Assembly (NCBI GenBank): GCA_012934845.2
Contig: WNNJ02002742.1
Location: 1-64,000 of the forward strand
Source of the DNA: Pomphorhynchus laevis
Taxonomy: Eukaryota; Acanthocephala; Palaeacanthocephala; Echinorhynchida; Pomphorhynchidae
Direction of reading: 5' to 3'
Length of the DNA: 64,000 bases
The notes under the pieces were generated by a model. It was not told the origin of the DNA. It worked only from the letters and a program-made list of their open reading frames with translations, and ran no database searches. This document shows positions 34,701 to 44,310 of the stretch, in pieces. The translations under genes were made by a program, and so were the position numbers. The first letter of the stretch is position 1, and each line of letters begins with the position of its first letter.

Positions 34701-35490
34701 CAAATTAGAATACTATGGTTACAACAATTAATCTAATTTGCTGTCTGTAAGCAAATTAGAGCAATTCCAACTTTAATCCTCTTTAAAATTTAATAGGTCA
34801 CACACGATATTTCACAGTGAATGATTTATTTTGACATATACGTAAATCTATGTGACAGTAATCCGATTTAGAAGCAACTGTTTTCGTCAACCGATTAATT
34901 ACACGAAAATTTAAAAATTGCATTGATATATGCCTTCATAGTCAAAGGGGACTTCACAAGTTAAATTGGCAATCAGAAATTAAAATAATTAAAATATTAT
35001 TATAAATTAAAAATGCATTAAAATAATACGACACTTGCATATATCTTTTCAAATATACAAATATCTTTTCAAATACATGTATAAATCATATCAATGATTT
35101 AGATTTAACGGAGACGATTCATTAAAAAATGAACGTTTTGCTTGAGTAGACATTATATGTTCACTTATCATTTCACTTAGTAAATTGATAAATACTTTTA
35201 AAATACCATTTCGAGTTTCTGACTTAAAAAAAATTTTTCTTTTATTTTAACAGATCTAAAAAATTGTTATTTTTTGAACTAAAATACTTACTGGACGAAG
35301 CATTTGACGAATCAGCAATCGATGAAGCAGTTGATAAAGCAGTTGATAAATCAGTGGACAGAGCGGTTTGTGCATCAGGCAATGCCTTTAGTCGTTCGAT
35401 AAGTTCGTTTTTCTTACCTCGGTGATCAAGGCCGTGCTTTTTACATTCAGCTTGTAAATCAACAACGCGCATTTGATCGTAATCATCCAT
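13771..35490 (-). CDS. HNRNPU: Heterogeneous nuclear ribonucleoprotein U homologue, whole gene
   Basis: Spliced gene; hnRNP U proteins bind nuclear RNA and scaffold-attachment DNA in the nucleus. Exons on -: 35490-35292, 31948-31871, 31823-31770, 22172-22083, 22036-21970, 21919-21858, 20557-20315, 20251-20130, 19865-19608, 19560-19438, 19384-19096, 18529-18350, 18080-17787, a probable microexon 16834-16815, and 16704-13771. Every junction is GT-AG and phases agree throughout, except that exon 13 (phase 1) does not join the last exon (phase 0) without the microexon. Predicted length about 1670 residues against roughly 800 for vertebrate hnRNP U. The order SAP, acidic/RS linker, SPRY, P-loop domain, RG/RS region is diagnostic; the long Trp/Gln-rich tail is unusual. 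ATG 35490 is preceded by TTGCATAG, so a 5' UTR intron is possible. Confidence 0.93.
16815..16834 (-). CDS. HNRNPU: Candidate 20-nt microexon of hnRNP U
   Basis: Exon 13 ends in phase 1, yet the last exon is open only in phase 0 from its acceptor. A segment preceded by CTCCCATCCTTTTCAG and followed by GTAATTTTTT is exactly 20 nt. It is open in the required frame (KSIALQI with the borrowed A) and restores phase 0. Inference from splice signals and phase only. Confidence 0.4.
17787..18080 (-). CDS. HNRNPU: hnRNP U exon 13: Arg/Gly/Ser-rich region
   Basis: Residues about 589-686, reading DQRQQSSQRSRYGSSRRDWR onwards, with YGRFYGNEHRLGPYSGGQGM. It is rich in Arg, Gly, Ser and Tyr like the RGG box of hnRNP U, which binds RNA. 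Donor TGGA/GTAAGT is excellent and leaves phase 1. Confidence 0.88.
18350..19560 (-). CDS. HNRNPU: hnRNP U exons 10-12: P-loop (AAA/PNK-like) domain
   Basis: Exons 19560-19438, 19384-19096 and 18529-18350, residues about 392-588. The Walker A motif is GLPAAGKS at residues 397-404. Then come RPRNYIIDNCNITREMRRKM (vertebrate form RNFILDQTNVxxxxQRRKM), GPFKGFHRKAVIVVPEDSVY, and SLPGMDDVDEIYFAELDDDD ending in ARQLIEKYNKEG. This is the ATPase-like domain through which hnRNP U oligomerises. Small introns (53-566 nt). The intron 19095-18530 carries a near-perfect hairpin at 18820-18860. Confidence 0.95.
18798..18867. repeat. Hairpin with direct and inverted copies of a 20-mer
   Basis: TAAAGCTCTCAATGACTTTT at 18820-18839 is perfectly inverted at 18841-18860 with a 1-nt loop, and also repeated directly at 18801-18820. 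Outer ACTAAAA / TTTTAGT extend the symmetry. Located in an hnRNP U intron. Confidence 0.9.
19608..21919 (-). CDS. HNRNPU: hnRNP U exons 6-9: SPRY domain
   Basis: Exons 21919-21858, 20557-20315, 20251-20130 and 19865-19608 cover residues about 163-391. They start VVPDVHKYESVDVS. Recognisable family stretches are KVGFTVKLN, CQIGWTLDES (the GW of SPRY), FIYSSDGKKC, ALANFADGLLTLQFAKNG and CPYIAVRNCMFEVNFGQ, the last matching the vertebrate HNCAVEFNFGQ. SPRY acts as a protein-interaction fold. The 49-nt intron before exon 6 is very short. Confidence 0.92.
21462..21645. repeat. Dispersed repeat R2, two copies in inverted orientation
   Basis: 21462-21541 holds a minus-strand copy (GATATTTCGCAAACTTCTGT, GCATCTTCAGAAAATTAA); 21545-21645 holds a plus-strand copy (AGCAAAATATCAAATAAAAT, TTTGATCTAGCTC). 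Together they form a fold-back inside the hnRNP U intron that follows exon 6. Confidence 0.65.
21970..22172 (-). CDS. HNRNPU: hnRNP U exons 4 and 5: Arg/Ser-rich segment
   Basis: Exon 4 (22172-22083) reads ADNESNTVITADSSPRSQSE then YSRKRPERSS. Exon 5 (22036-21970) reads SHEHSKSRSPPPRRRRSVSP. They are separated by a 46-nt intron. The SR/RS dipeptides and the RRRR run suggest a nuclear-targeting, phosphorylatable linker before SPRY. Confidence 0.85.
22740..22876. repeat. MITE-like inverted repeat
   Basis: ATTGTAGAAAATAAAGTAAT followed by GCTTTCGACGATAGC is mirrored by GCTATCGTCGAAAGC and ATTATTTTATTTTCTACAAT. The spacer is about 35 nt and the flanks read TCGGGTAATTTATT / ATTATTACTCGTG. No coding content. 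Located in the large hnRNP U intron. Confidence 0.8.
22880..31769. other. Bulk of hnRNP U intron 3 (about 9.6 kb)
   Basis: Very AT-rich, with extreme composition at 27150-28080 (almost only A, T and short TAAA/ATTT words). I see no exon, RNA gene or recognisable transposon. Scattered short frames (for example 25953-26210 and 28654-28890 on -) have no family resemblance. Confidence 0.45.
31770..31823 (-). CDS. HNRNPU: hnRNP U exon 3: acidic linker
   Basis: 54 nt, phase 1 on both sides, reading EDLISESELTPSVDDIKE. Acceptor TATTTCAG, donor AAG/GTTAAT. Exons 2 and 3 are both multiples of three with matching phases, so either could be skipped without breaking the frame. Confidence 0.78.
31871..31948 (-). 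CDS. HNRNPU: hnRNP U exon 2: acidic linker
   Basis: 26 codons, residues 67-92, reading DGDEDQVKDESVKSNEDVSL. Acceptor AAATTTAG, donor GAAG/GTGTCG, phase 1 on both sides. The acidic stretch after SAP is a family feature. Confidence 0.8.
32216..34180. repeat. Repeated intronic module (two fuller and one partial copy)
   Basis: Three shared anchors recur: CGGAAGGTATTAGTA (32253, 33561), GTAATGTTTTATTTGAGTAG (about 32597, 33079, 33911) and TTTATTTTTTGCCCTTTCCT (32930, 33282, 34117). Order and orientation are constant. So 32228-32960 and 33536-34175 are fuller copies and 33020-33340 lacks the first anchor. Non-coding; inside hnRNP U intron 1 (31949-35291). Confidence 0.8.
32771..32822 (+). mobile_element. 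Isolated L2-like LINE 3' tail
   Basis: AGTGGACTTGTAAGCTTGCA ... GCACGCATTTGACACTTTAA followed by ATAAATT is the 3' terminal hairpin region of the L2-like LINEs in this window, with no RT sequence upstream. It is an extremely 5'-truncated insertion, or a tail captured inside the repeated intronic module. Confidence 0.6.
34281..34725. repeat. Long imperfect inverted repeat (about 445 bp)
   Basis: GTTGTAACCATCGTATTCTA (34281) mirrors TAGAATACTATGGTTACAAC (ends 34725). Further inside, TCCTGATCTTTCCACTTTC mirrors GAAAGTGGAAGGATCAGGA, with AAGGGGGAATG-type purine runs at the centre. A hairpin-forming, MITE-like element in hnRNP U intron 1. Confidence 0.75.
35292..35490 (-). CDS. HNRNPU: hnRNP U exon 1: SAP domain
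   Basis: Residues 1-66. It reads MDDYDQMRVVDLQAECKKHG followed by LDHRGKKNELIERLKAL, the SAP helix-turn-helix (L..DL..EC...GL...GKK.EL..RL) that binds AT-rich scaffold DNA. A Ser/Thr/Ala-rich linker follows (repeated TALST/LSTA). It ends CCA/GTAAGT in phase 1. Its separation from exon 2 by 3.3 kb is typical of a regulatory first intron. Confidence 0.93.
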
Positions 35491-35649
35491 CTATGCAATT
35501 TAGAAAGCAATTTTAAATGTTGATGATTTAAATTCAATTTAAACAAAAAATTATGCTGGAAGACCGGATGACTATATGAGTAAGAAAGAGGAAATGATTA
35601 ACGATCAGTTGCTTGAAATGGATTCAAAATATTTAAAAATGTAAAAAAT

Positions 35650-35835
35650 ATGACTGAAATCTATTTATCATCAATGACTTCTGTAATACAAAGAAGTAAC
35701 ATGAAATACAAACTTTGCGAAAAAGTCCTTCGAAAATATCTAGACAGTTTCACTGCTAATCATCCAATCTTGACAAGGCGGAATTATGTTTGCCCAATGA
35801 GTCGATCCCAAGACATTTTATGCAGGTCATTTTAA
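35650..35835 (+). other. Short divergent frame upstream of hnRNP U
   Basis: A 61-codon ATG frame (MTEIYLSSMTSVIQRSNMKY) lies on the opposite strand 160 bp from the hnRNP U start. A weak CAG/GTCATT near its end could be a splice donor. It could be the first exon of a divergent gene or chance; unrecognised. Confidence 0.2.
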
Positions 35836-36024
35836 TAACTAAATTACGAATTGAAATCGATCAAAAAAGACGAATTTGAAATACCATCTGCGTTTAACCG
35901 ATTGAGCCGAAATAGTTGAGTAAAGAGCGTTATATAACGATATGGTGTAATCTTCACATACCCCAACTCGTACATATGATATCAAAAGAGGCTGTGACAA
36001 TGTAGAAGATCGTTTAAAGTTCAA

Positions 36025-38185
36025 TATATCAGTTAATTAGTGGTGAATGAATGATATATATATTAGTTTACTTAGTAACAAATGCAGACGAGAAAACATT
36101 ACTACTTATTTCAAGGGATTGAAATATTGAGTTTAAATTAACCTTTAAATTTTATCACTTGATGATATCGGTGAGCTTGTGTGCGCTGACATATGGAGTG
36201 TGATAATCGACCAAAGAGTGTAATAATTGCCTTCATTTGCTACTAATTTTAATATGTAATTCTGTGATCACAATGCAAGCGATGCGCATGACGTGATGGA
36301 TGATTCATTAAGCAATAAGTATGAATACAATGACGCTGCGAATTAAGGGTATTTGGGGTTTTTATTTAACATTCGATGGTCGGTATCGTCGTCTTGACTT
36401 AGTGGAAAGCGTGTTTGCGCTGATGTATATTCCAGGGTGAAGGGAATGAAGAACAAAAAACATGATTAATGTTGATTAATGATGCTTCTATCAATGATAG
36501 AGATGCAGCGATGTTGAGTCTGGAAGAAAGCAGAAAATTAAGAGCAAGGATATTAAAAAGACTACTAGTCTATGAGACATTCACTATTCCCTCAAGTTGC
36601 TGCGAAACGACATTGCCAATGTGATCAGACCAACGTGCGTCTCATAATATACAAAACTGCAAAGCGATTAGAAGTAGATTTATCTTAAGTTGCATATGCT
36701 GTAACAATCATTATATTTAAAATATTTTCGAAATATATTTCCAAAGCAGGTCATCAATCTGTGAAATGTAAGGATATTATACTGCTATATTATCATCTCT
36801 AATCCGAAGGCACATATTTAGGATTTAAGAAGAGAGCAGTATAACATCCTTACGTTTCACAGATTTGAAAAATATACATGCTTGTAACAAACAACAATCC
36901 AGAATATGTTTGAACGAGATTAGATAAAGCAATCGCGGAATTACTGTAACTGATAGGGCAAACATTACAAGAACATCATAGTGAATGAATATACGCAAGT
37001 ATTTATAAACAGTTGTACAGTGGTTAGCGATGACTAAGTAAAAATAACGATTAATCCACAATGGATATGACTCCAGAGCGTGCCGGAATCTGTATTGTAA
37101 TTAACGACATTTCATAGCTAAAAATAGTGACGAAACAATCTTAAATTAGAATATCGAATAAAAATATTGAATGAATTCTACAACGGCCTGATTTGATGTT
37201 CGAGTTACCGAGAAAACATGACCACTACATGGATTATGCTAATAAAAGTTAGACGACCGTATAGTTTAATAGGAAGTTTCAAAGCCGTGTTAACAACTCC
37301 TGAGGATAATACTTATTTTAAAAAATGAATGATTTTTAATAATTTATACGAAGTAAATCCTATGGCGAAATACAAACGTATCTTTAAAAGAAATTTAGCA
37401 AGCAATGGGATTGAAATATTTCAGTATAATTACACTTAAATAAGCTAAAATCGCATTTTATTAAAATGTACACATTATCCCTAGATATCTGATAACATAT
37501 CTAAATGAATTATAGCTGAAATTTTAGGACTATATTAAAATGGCAAAAGCCACATTTACTTAAAAATTGACTGTCCCCTATTTTTGTTCTTTAAAAATCC
37601 ACTAATTTGAAAATGAGGAACAATACAGGATGAATGTTGTGCAGTTTAAAACTTTATGTATTAACTTCTACATTTTCACATAAATTGCAAAGTTCTAAAA
37701 TGCGTTATGCACTATATTGCTATGCTATTGAAACGGACATAGTGTCGAAATCTTGTCTTTACTCAAAGTATTTGATCGTCCAGTATATGCGAGTGTTGAG
37801 ATTGAAACGAACAAAATTTGTTGACCGAAGAGAGTGAACAAACTTGTATTATTTGCGTGTACAACATTTAATTCAGATGTCAATCCTTAATCATAGAAAA
37901 AAGGCCAACTTTGAATTCAACTTGTTATACGCGTCAATTATACCCACAATTTCACAAGGATATGCATCACTTTGATAGTATTCCGTAGGGCTTCTGGTAT
38001 GGTTGGATCAGCACAGCGCTGCATTATGTCAAACGTATGAAAGCACTTCAAGTATGTCAAGTTGAAATTTCATTCAAGCTGGCTGATTTGATGTTCGTGT
38101 GGAGGACTCTTAACAAACGAGCATACCACCTACCAAAAGGACTATGCTTATTTGTGATCCAATCACATTAACTTGACGAGGGTTG
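36025..38185. other. Unassigned intergenic region
   Basis: Moderately AT-rich sequence with short frames (36825-37061 -, 37634-37837 +) that I do not recognise. GGCTGATTTGATGTTCG near 38080 resembles GGCCTGATTTGATGTTCG near 37187, so a decayed repeat is present. No RNA gene seen. Confidence 0.35.
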
Positions 38186-38189
38186 CGGA

Positions 38190-39520
38190 GTATCAGGGAA
38201 GATTATCGTACTTTATCTCTAACGAAAGGTTAGAGTGAAAGTCGGTTGTCGAAATGGAAACCTAGGAAAACGAGATTATCAACGACAGGAAGAGTTGTAG
38301 AATTAAATGATACAGATGTAGGTTCTAAGCCTAGGCATCGAAGTAGGATCCACACAATTTTGGATTTATCAGGATTCAGAGAAAGGCGAAGGGAAGAAAG
38401 ATGATTTGAAATTGAGACAAGACAGTCGGAAGCAGAAACACTAAGATAAGAATACGAAAGGCAGGTGCGTGAGCATATATGATAATGTCATCAGCATATT
38501 GCATAACATGGAAGTTAAATTTATGAAAAATCGAAGACAAATCAACAAGAAGAGAGAAAAGCATTGGGCCTAATACGGAGCCTTGTGGAACACCGGACGG
38601 GATGTATAAAGGATGGGAGAGAGAAGAGTTAGAATAGAACGAAAGTGTACGGTTTGATAGATATAAAGAAAACCATTATACAGTGGGTAAAGAAAAGTTA
38701 TAATCATGACGAAGGCGATGGAGAAGAATCGAGTGATCGACGATGTCAAAAGCAGACGATATATCAAGAGAAACTATGACACTACATAATTTATGATCGC
38801 GCGATATAAGTAAGTCGTTATAAACTTTAAGACAGGCAATTTCGGTAGAGTAATTAGAGCGAAAAGCGGCTTGGAAGGTAGGAAATAAGTTGGAGAACAT
38901 ACGATATGTATTAACTCGCTTAAGAACAAGACGCTCAAGGAGTTTAGAGAGGGTTTGTAGAAGTGAGATAGGACGGTACGAATATGGTAGTGCGGAGTCA
39001 AGATATTGCTTTTTGATGAGAGGACGAACAGTGGCGCATTTCCAGATGGAAGGAAATGTACGGCTACGGATGGACGAGTTGAACAATGTGGTTAGGAAGG
39101 GTAAGATAGAGGAGCAGATATTTTTAAGCAAGTGAGTGGGAATTGGGTCAGAAGGAGAGGTTTTATTAGGTAATGACAGCAGAACCGAAGAAACTTCATC
39201 AGACGAAACGGGAAGAAGGTGGAATAGTTCTGGGAGGGAAGTATTTAAAGAGAAGAGTGGGTACAAGGGGGATTATGGGTAGTAGGGAAAGTAACGTGGA
39301 CGCTTAGTTTGTGGATAAGAAGAAAATTTATCAGGATTTATATTACAAGGGGTAGATGATCGTGAAAGAATTGAGTTTAAGATTTTCCAATGAGATTTAG
39401 AGTTGGAAGATAACTCGAGTTGATTTCGCCAAAAGAGAGATTTCGTATAAGAATGAGATGTGCCAAAAGTAGGAATCACGAAGATTTGGAGGGAGTGAGT
39501 TGGGAGAACGTTTAACAAAG
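38190..39520 (-). pseudogene. L2-like LINE, reverse transcriptase region
   Basis: Reading on -: a 196-codon frame (39266-38676) has KTSPSDPIPTHLLKN, PYSYRPISLLQTLSKLLERL, FQAAFRSNYSTEIACL and VSLDISSAFDIVDHSILLHR. These are RT blocks 1-3 of the L2/CR1 group. After frameshifts, GVPQGSVLGPMLFS and MQYADDIIIYAHAP (catalytic YADD) lie near 38590-38490. Decayed FLGF..DN..LSL sequence runs to 38190. Thumb and 3' end are missing on this strand. An RT that once copied its own RNA at target sites; now broken. Confidence 0.85.
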
Positions 39521-39549
39521 CGATTATACACGCGAAGAGTAACGTAGTC

Positions 39550-40370
39550 TACGCTTTGAAAGACTACACCTTTCTCTGAATCCTGAAAGATCCAAAATTA
39601 TGTGGATCCTACCTAAACGCCTCGGCTTCGAACCTCCCTCCATATCATTAAATTCTACAATTATTCCTACCGTTGATAATCTCGTTTTCCTAGGCTTTCA
39701 TTTTGACAACCGACTTTCACTTAAACCTTTCGTTAGAGATAAAGTACGCTCATCTACCTTGATACTCCGCAATCTCCGTCAAGTTCGTAGATTGATCGAT
39801 TTCCCTTCTTGTATGACTCTAATATCTTCTCTCCTTTTTTCTAGACTCGATTATTGTCTTAGTCTATTTTCCAACTCACCTAAATCAACTTTTCTTCCCC
39901 TACAACGCATCGTCAACGCAGCCGTCCGAATTCTTCTCCGTCTTCGTCGTTTTGATCATACATCCTACCATCTTGCTTCTCTCGATTTGCCTACAATTTA
40001 TTGTCGTGTTCAAATTCGTCTTCTTATCGTTGCTTTCCGCCTTGTAACTCTTCATACCCCTTCATTTCTCAATCTTCCTTTTCTTGATAATTCTCGTCCT
40101 GTTTACTGTTCCTTGCGTTCCTGTAATTCCCTTCTTTTACATGTCCCAAACTACTCTACCTCCTTTGGACTCCGCTCCTTCATTGTGGCTGCTCCTCTAT
40201 CGTGGAACCATCTGCCCATTCATATACGCCAATCAACTTCCTTGCCGTGCTTCAAACGACAAATCCGATCCCATTTAAACAATTTATCTACTTGACTTTT
40301 TCATTTTTGTTTGTGGACTTGTAAGCGTACAGCTTGTCCGCATTTGCCACATTAAATAAATTTGTATTAT
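39550..40370 (+). pseudogene. L2-like LINE, RT C-terminal region with 3' end
   Basis: A 231-codon frame (39600-40295) starts MWILPKRLGFEPPSIS and contains NLVFLGFHFDNRLSLKPFVR, LLFSRLDYCLSLFSNSPKST, LQRIVNAAVRILLRLRRFDH, AAPLSWNHLP and LPCFKRQIRSHL, the whole thumb/C-terminal segment of L2-type ORF2. The 3' hairpin (GCGTAC..GTCCGC) and AATAAATT tail follow at 40320-40366. It faces the minus-strand RT segment next door and overlaps it in content by roughly 190 bp. Confidence 0.85.
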
Positions 40371-40374
40371 TACA

Positions 40375-40540
40375 GTCAGAATCGAACCAGGGAGCATGGC
40401 GAAAGCGCTGAGAACGTCGAAGTCGACTAGGCAGAAGGTTATTATGGATCGACGTATGTTCAGAATCAAACAGAATACAGAGATCATCGGGAGAGAGGTA
40501 GTTACGAGGAAGTGTAAAGAGTGAAGAACTGAGTAAGGCT
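40375..40540 (-). pseudogene. L2-like LINE fragment, EN-RT linker, inverted
   Basis: Minus-strand reading gives FRHAPWFDSD, the motif between endonuclease and RT in these LINEs, and LPRNYLSPDDL. It is followed immediately by a plus-strand C-terminal fragment, an arrangement expected of a 5' inversion. Confidence 0.55.
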
Positions 40541-40544
40541 GTGC

Positions 40545-41215
40545 AGAGAATAGGGATATCGAGAAGTTTCCATGGTACGCTCGTCCGCTACAAGGTCTGT
40601 TCGTCTAAATTAATTATCCGTGACCAGCGCCGTATCCAGCCCCTTATCAACTTCCGCTCCTGTATGTCTATTCTTTCATCGCTTCATTTCCCTAAGATCG
40701 ATTACTGCCTTAGCGTTTTCGCCAATTCTCCAAAATCCATCATCCTACCCCTACAACGAATAATCAACTCCGCCGTTCGAGTGCTTTTTCGTCTCCGTCG
40801 CTTCGACTACACATCCACATATCATGCCGAACTCTCCTGGCCTACCATCTACATCCGCATACAACTACGCCTTCTTCTCGTAACTTTTCATCTCATAGCT
40901 GTCGGCTGTCCATCGTTCATCAACCTCCCATTCTTGGACGATACTCGCCCCACCTCTCTATCACAGCGTTCTCGTAATTCCATCTTACTCTACGTTCCCG
41001 ATTACTCTAACTACGGTCTCCGATTTTTCCTCGTCACTGCCCCATTCGCATGGAGTCAGCTATCGCTCGACGTCAGGCGCGCCCCCTCCTTTATTGCATT
41101 CAAATTCCCCCTCCGTACTCACCTCCTCGAAACATTTAGTTTTTTTGTGGTCATGTGAGGGTGCGCTGGCACGCATTTGACACGTGAAAATAAATCGTTT
41201 ATTTTTAATGTAATA
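40545..41215 (+). pseudogene. L2-like LINE (subfamily 2), RT C-terminal region with 3' end
   Basis: A frame to 41158 has INFRSCMSILSSLHFPKIDY, LQRIINSAVRVLFRLRRFDY, FINLPFLDDTRPTSLSQRSR and APFAWSQLSLDV. The 3' hairpin GGTGC-GCTG-GCACG lies at 41159-41173, then AATAAATCG. About 70% alike at protein level (by eye) to 39550-40370 and closer to 49960-50395, defining a second subfamily. Confidence 0.8.
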
Positions 41216-41639
41216 ATAAATAGTAACTTATCATCAGGTGTGATCATATATAAATATACATAATATTTAGCTTTAGTTATTTCATCGAAGTTATCTCCAG
41301 TTAACTAACTTGAGAGCAAATTCATTATATAGAGATGGTCAAAATTAAATTCGTGAATTACCGAGTTCACTGAAGTGCAATCTCGATATTTGTAAGGACC
41401 ATGCAAATGCAAACAAGTGATGATTGACTGATTAGAAATGAATTATGGCAAGCAATTTACATTGAAATCCGGTAAAATTAATGCCAAAGGAACTAGAGTT
41501 TGGTATTTGTATGTTTAAATGGGTTAATTTTTATTAACCCATTTAAATTAATTATTATTAATTAATATTATTATTTGTCAATTTAATTCGCAATGTATGA
41601 AAAAACGTAAAATTAAAGCAAAAATATTAACATTTTTCA
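41216..41639. other. AT-rich spacer with perfect hairpin 41514-41547
   Basis: TTTAAATGGGTTAAT at 41514-41528 is perfectly inverted at 41533-41547 around a TTTT loop. Otherwise nothing recognised. Confidence 0.6.
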
Positions 41640-42060
41640 ACTACCCTACAAATGTGCAATATCAGACAGCCAGTAATATTGCCTACATGTTTGTAATAAT
41701 GAATATTCAATGCTCAACGATTGGGTCTGCGATGATCAGACTGTAAGATCTGATTACATCACAAAGTACATTTATAAAGGTTTACATTTCAACAAGGTCA
41801 GAATGAAAAACGGCTAACCAGATTTGATATAATACCTGACCAGGGTTTAGAGTTAAATCAGCCGAACAGGTAAAAGCAAGAATTACGGACTCCGTTAAAT
41901 ATGTTGACTAAAGTCGTAGTCCATGAATAACTCGGTATGCTTAAACAGCATCAGTAACTTGGTCAGCTTGCGGACTCATGATTGTTTCATCCACTAAACA
42001 TCTGCAAATTCCGATGGTACGATGTTAAATCCATCTTTAACTAATTTGAATGCCCTGTTG
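41640..42060 (+). pseudogene. Possible Helitron Rep/helicase relic
   Basis: The peptide SDYITKYIYKGLHFNKV at about 41751-41801 resembles the KYxYKGHD block of Helitron replication proteins. Degenerate sequence follows, with many stops. Only this one block is recognisable, so the call is weak. Confidence 0.25.
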
Positions 42061-42569
42061 CGAAAGATCGTTTCCCGGCTAGTGTGAGCGGACAAAAAAC
42101 CAGACGACTCGCAATTTATAAAAATCTGAATGCCTCGCTAGTCTGATGTAAAGAGGTCTAATGGTTTTTAAACAGCGCCGCTGAACACATCATTGATTAT
42201 CAAAAGTTCAAACATTCAGTTTTGAGTGGTTCACCGACATGCTGAAGTAATGATAACGATATGATCAATTTTAGTAAATAAATTACGTTTGTGATGTTCA
42301 AATAAAAGTGCGAATTCGATTTTGAATTAAAACTTTGTAACTCTCCGAAGAAAACACGCAATTTGAAAGTTACGGAAGAATCCGATAAATATCTATCACA
42401 TGATGACGTTAGTAATTTGTTTAATAAATTGTATCTGAATGTTATTTTTAATGAAAATAAAATATTTGCTCTTTGATGTATGCTATCTCAAAGGCGAAAT
42501 TATACAAAACTACGGTGATTTATTCACTTAAACTAAGTAATAAGTCACACTGCATGTTTGTGTAATTGA
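42061..42569. other. Unassigned spacer
   Basis: No ORF or repeat recognised; may be decayed transposon. Confidence 0.3.
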
Positions 42570-44310
42570 GTTATCGTTGCATATGAGGCAAGCTTACATG
42601 ATCACGAAATGAAAACAAACAAAACTCTAAATCATGTGTCAGGAATGTTAAAACGGAGGAGGTATTTGTATGTGATAAAGGAGGGAGTGCGGCGGACGAC
42701 GATAGGGAGCGAATTCCAAACAAGGAGGCGGCGACGAGGCAGGATCGGAAACCGTAGTTTTTGAAGTTATTGGGAAAGTGGAGTAACATGGAATAAAGGG
42801 AATGATGTGGTAGAGAGAGGTGGAGCAAGTGTCGTCTTATAAAGGAAGGTTAATTAACGATGGGGAGCCAACAGCGGTGAGACAAGAAGTAAAGAGAAGA
42901 CGAAGTTAGATGCGGATGTTGATGGTAGGCCAGAGGTGTTAAGCAAAATATGTGGATATGTGGTTGAAGCGACGGAGACGTAGGATCACTCGAACGGCAT
43001 AGTTGATGATGCGTGATAGGGGTAGGATTATTGATTTTGGAGAATTAGTAAAAAAGCTGAGGAAGTAATCGATTTTAGAGAAGATAAGATATGAAAGAAG
43101 AGACATACAGGAACGGAAGTCGATAAGGGGGCGGATACGGCGGATGTCGCAGAGAATTAAGTTAGACGAGATGACGTTGCCGCGGACGAAGGGTTTAAGA
43201 GAAAGGTGACTATCGAAATAGAATCCTAAGAAAGTGATATTGTGGACTATGGAGATGATTGATTATGTAAAATATACAGGGTGAGGAGATATGTTAGATT
43301 GACTGGAAATGACTCACATTATTTTGAACTTGTCTGGGTTTAGAACAACGTGAAGATGGGAGAGACGTTTGTAGATAGAAGAAAGACAGTTAGAGACAAA
43401 AATTGCCATATCGTGTATGCGATGGGCGGGTGCGTGAGCACATATTAGGATGTCATCGGCGTATTGCATGGCTTTAAAGGAGCAAGTTTTGATAAACGGA
43501 TAGATATCGCCTGATAGAAGACAGAAAAGCAGGGTCCTAGAACTGAACCTTATGGGAACCAGCAGAAAATAGGGACCGGAGGAGAGAATGATGAATTTGA
43601 ACATACTCGAAAAGAATGGTCGTATAGATATGAGGCAAACCATGCTACGGAGGTGTAAATCCGTAATCATAACGAAGGCGAGAAAGGAGGATGGAGTGAT
43701 CGACGATGTCGATGCCGGCGGAGAGGTCGAGGGAGATTAGAACACTGTATATGCCTTGTCACAAGAAATGAGTAGGTCGTTGTAAACTTTCATGCAGGCG
43801 ATTTCTGTGGAGTGGTTAGATCAGAAAGCGGATTTGAATGGAAGGTATAGATTGGATGAAGAGAGATAAGCGTTGATCTGTATTAAGATATGGCGCTCTA
43901 AGAGCATGAAAAATTAGTGAGGAGTGAAATGGGACGATAGCTAGAAGGAAGAGGGGTCGAGCGAATGTTTCTTAAGGAAAGGACCAACGATGGCAGATTT
44001 CCAGTGTGAAAGAAAGATACGACTGTGGATGGACGTATTAAACAAGGTTGTGAGGATTTCTCACAAGGTGGTGATAAGTTGAGGATATTAATAGAGTAGG
44101 CTCGACTGAGGGAGACAGAGGATATAGATAATATAGAGGTTGACAAGCGATATAAGGAATGATTAAGGGCACATTTCCACACCCACTGTCAGGATCAGTG
44201 GGTAGAGAAAGGACATCGAATCGACGGGGGTATTTCGAGGTGACTTGGAAGTGGATATGTGCTGAGGGGAGAGGTTGCGAATTAGTTTGTTGGTACAAAA
44301 TCCACAAAGG
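42570..44310 (-). pseudogene. L2-like LINE (subfamily 2), long decayed copy
   Basis: From 5' to 3' on -: near 44180-43900 SLRNIRSTPLPSSYRPISLL (RT block 2); near 43740 a degenerate LDLSAGIDIVDHSI; 43670-43314 with FKAMQYADDILICAHAPAHR (YADD) and LHVVLNPDKFKIM; then FLGFYFDSHLSLKP near 43210; then LDDTCSTSLYHIIPL-type C-terminal pieces near 42830-42570. Broken by many stops and frameshifts. The normal 3' tail was not found. Confidence 0.75.
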
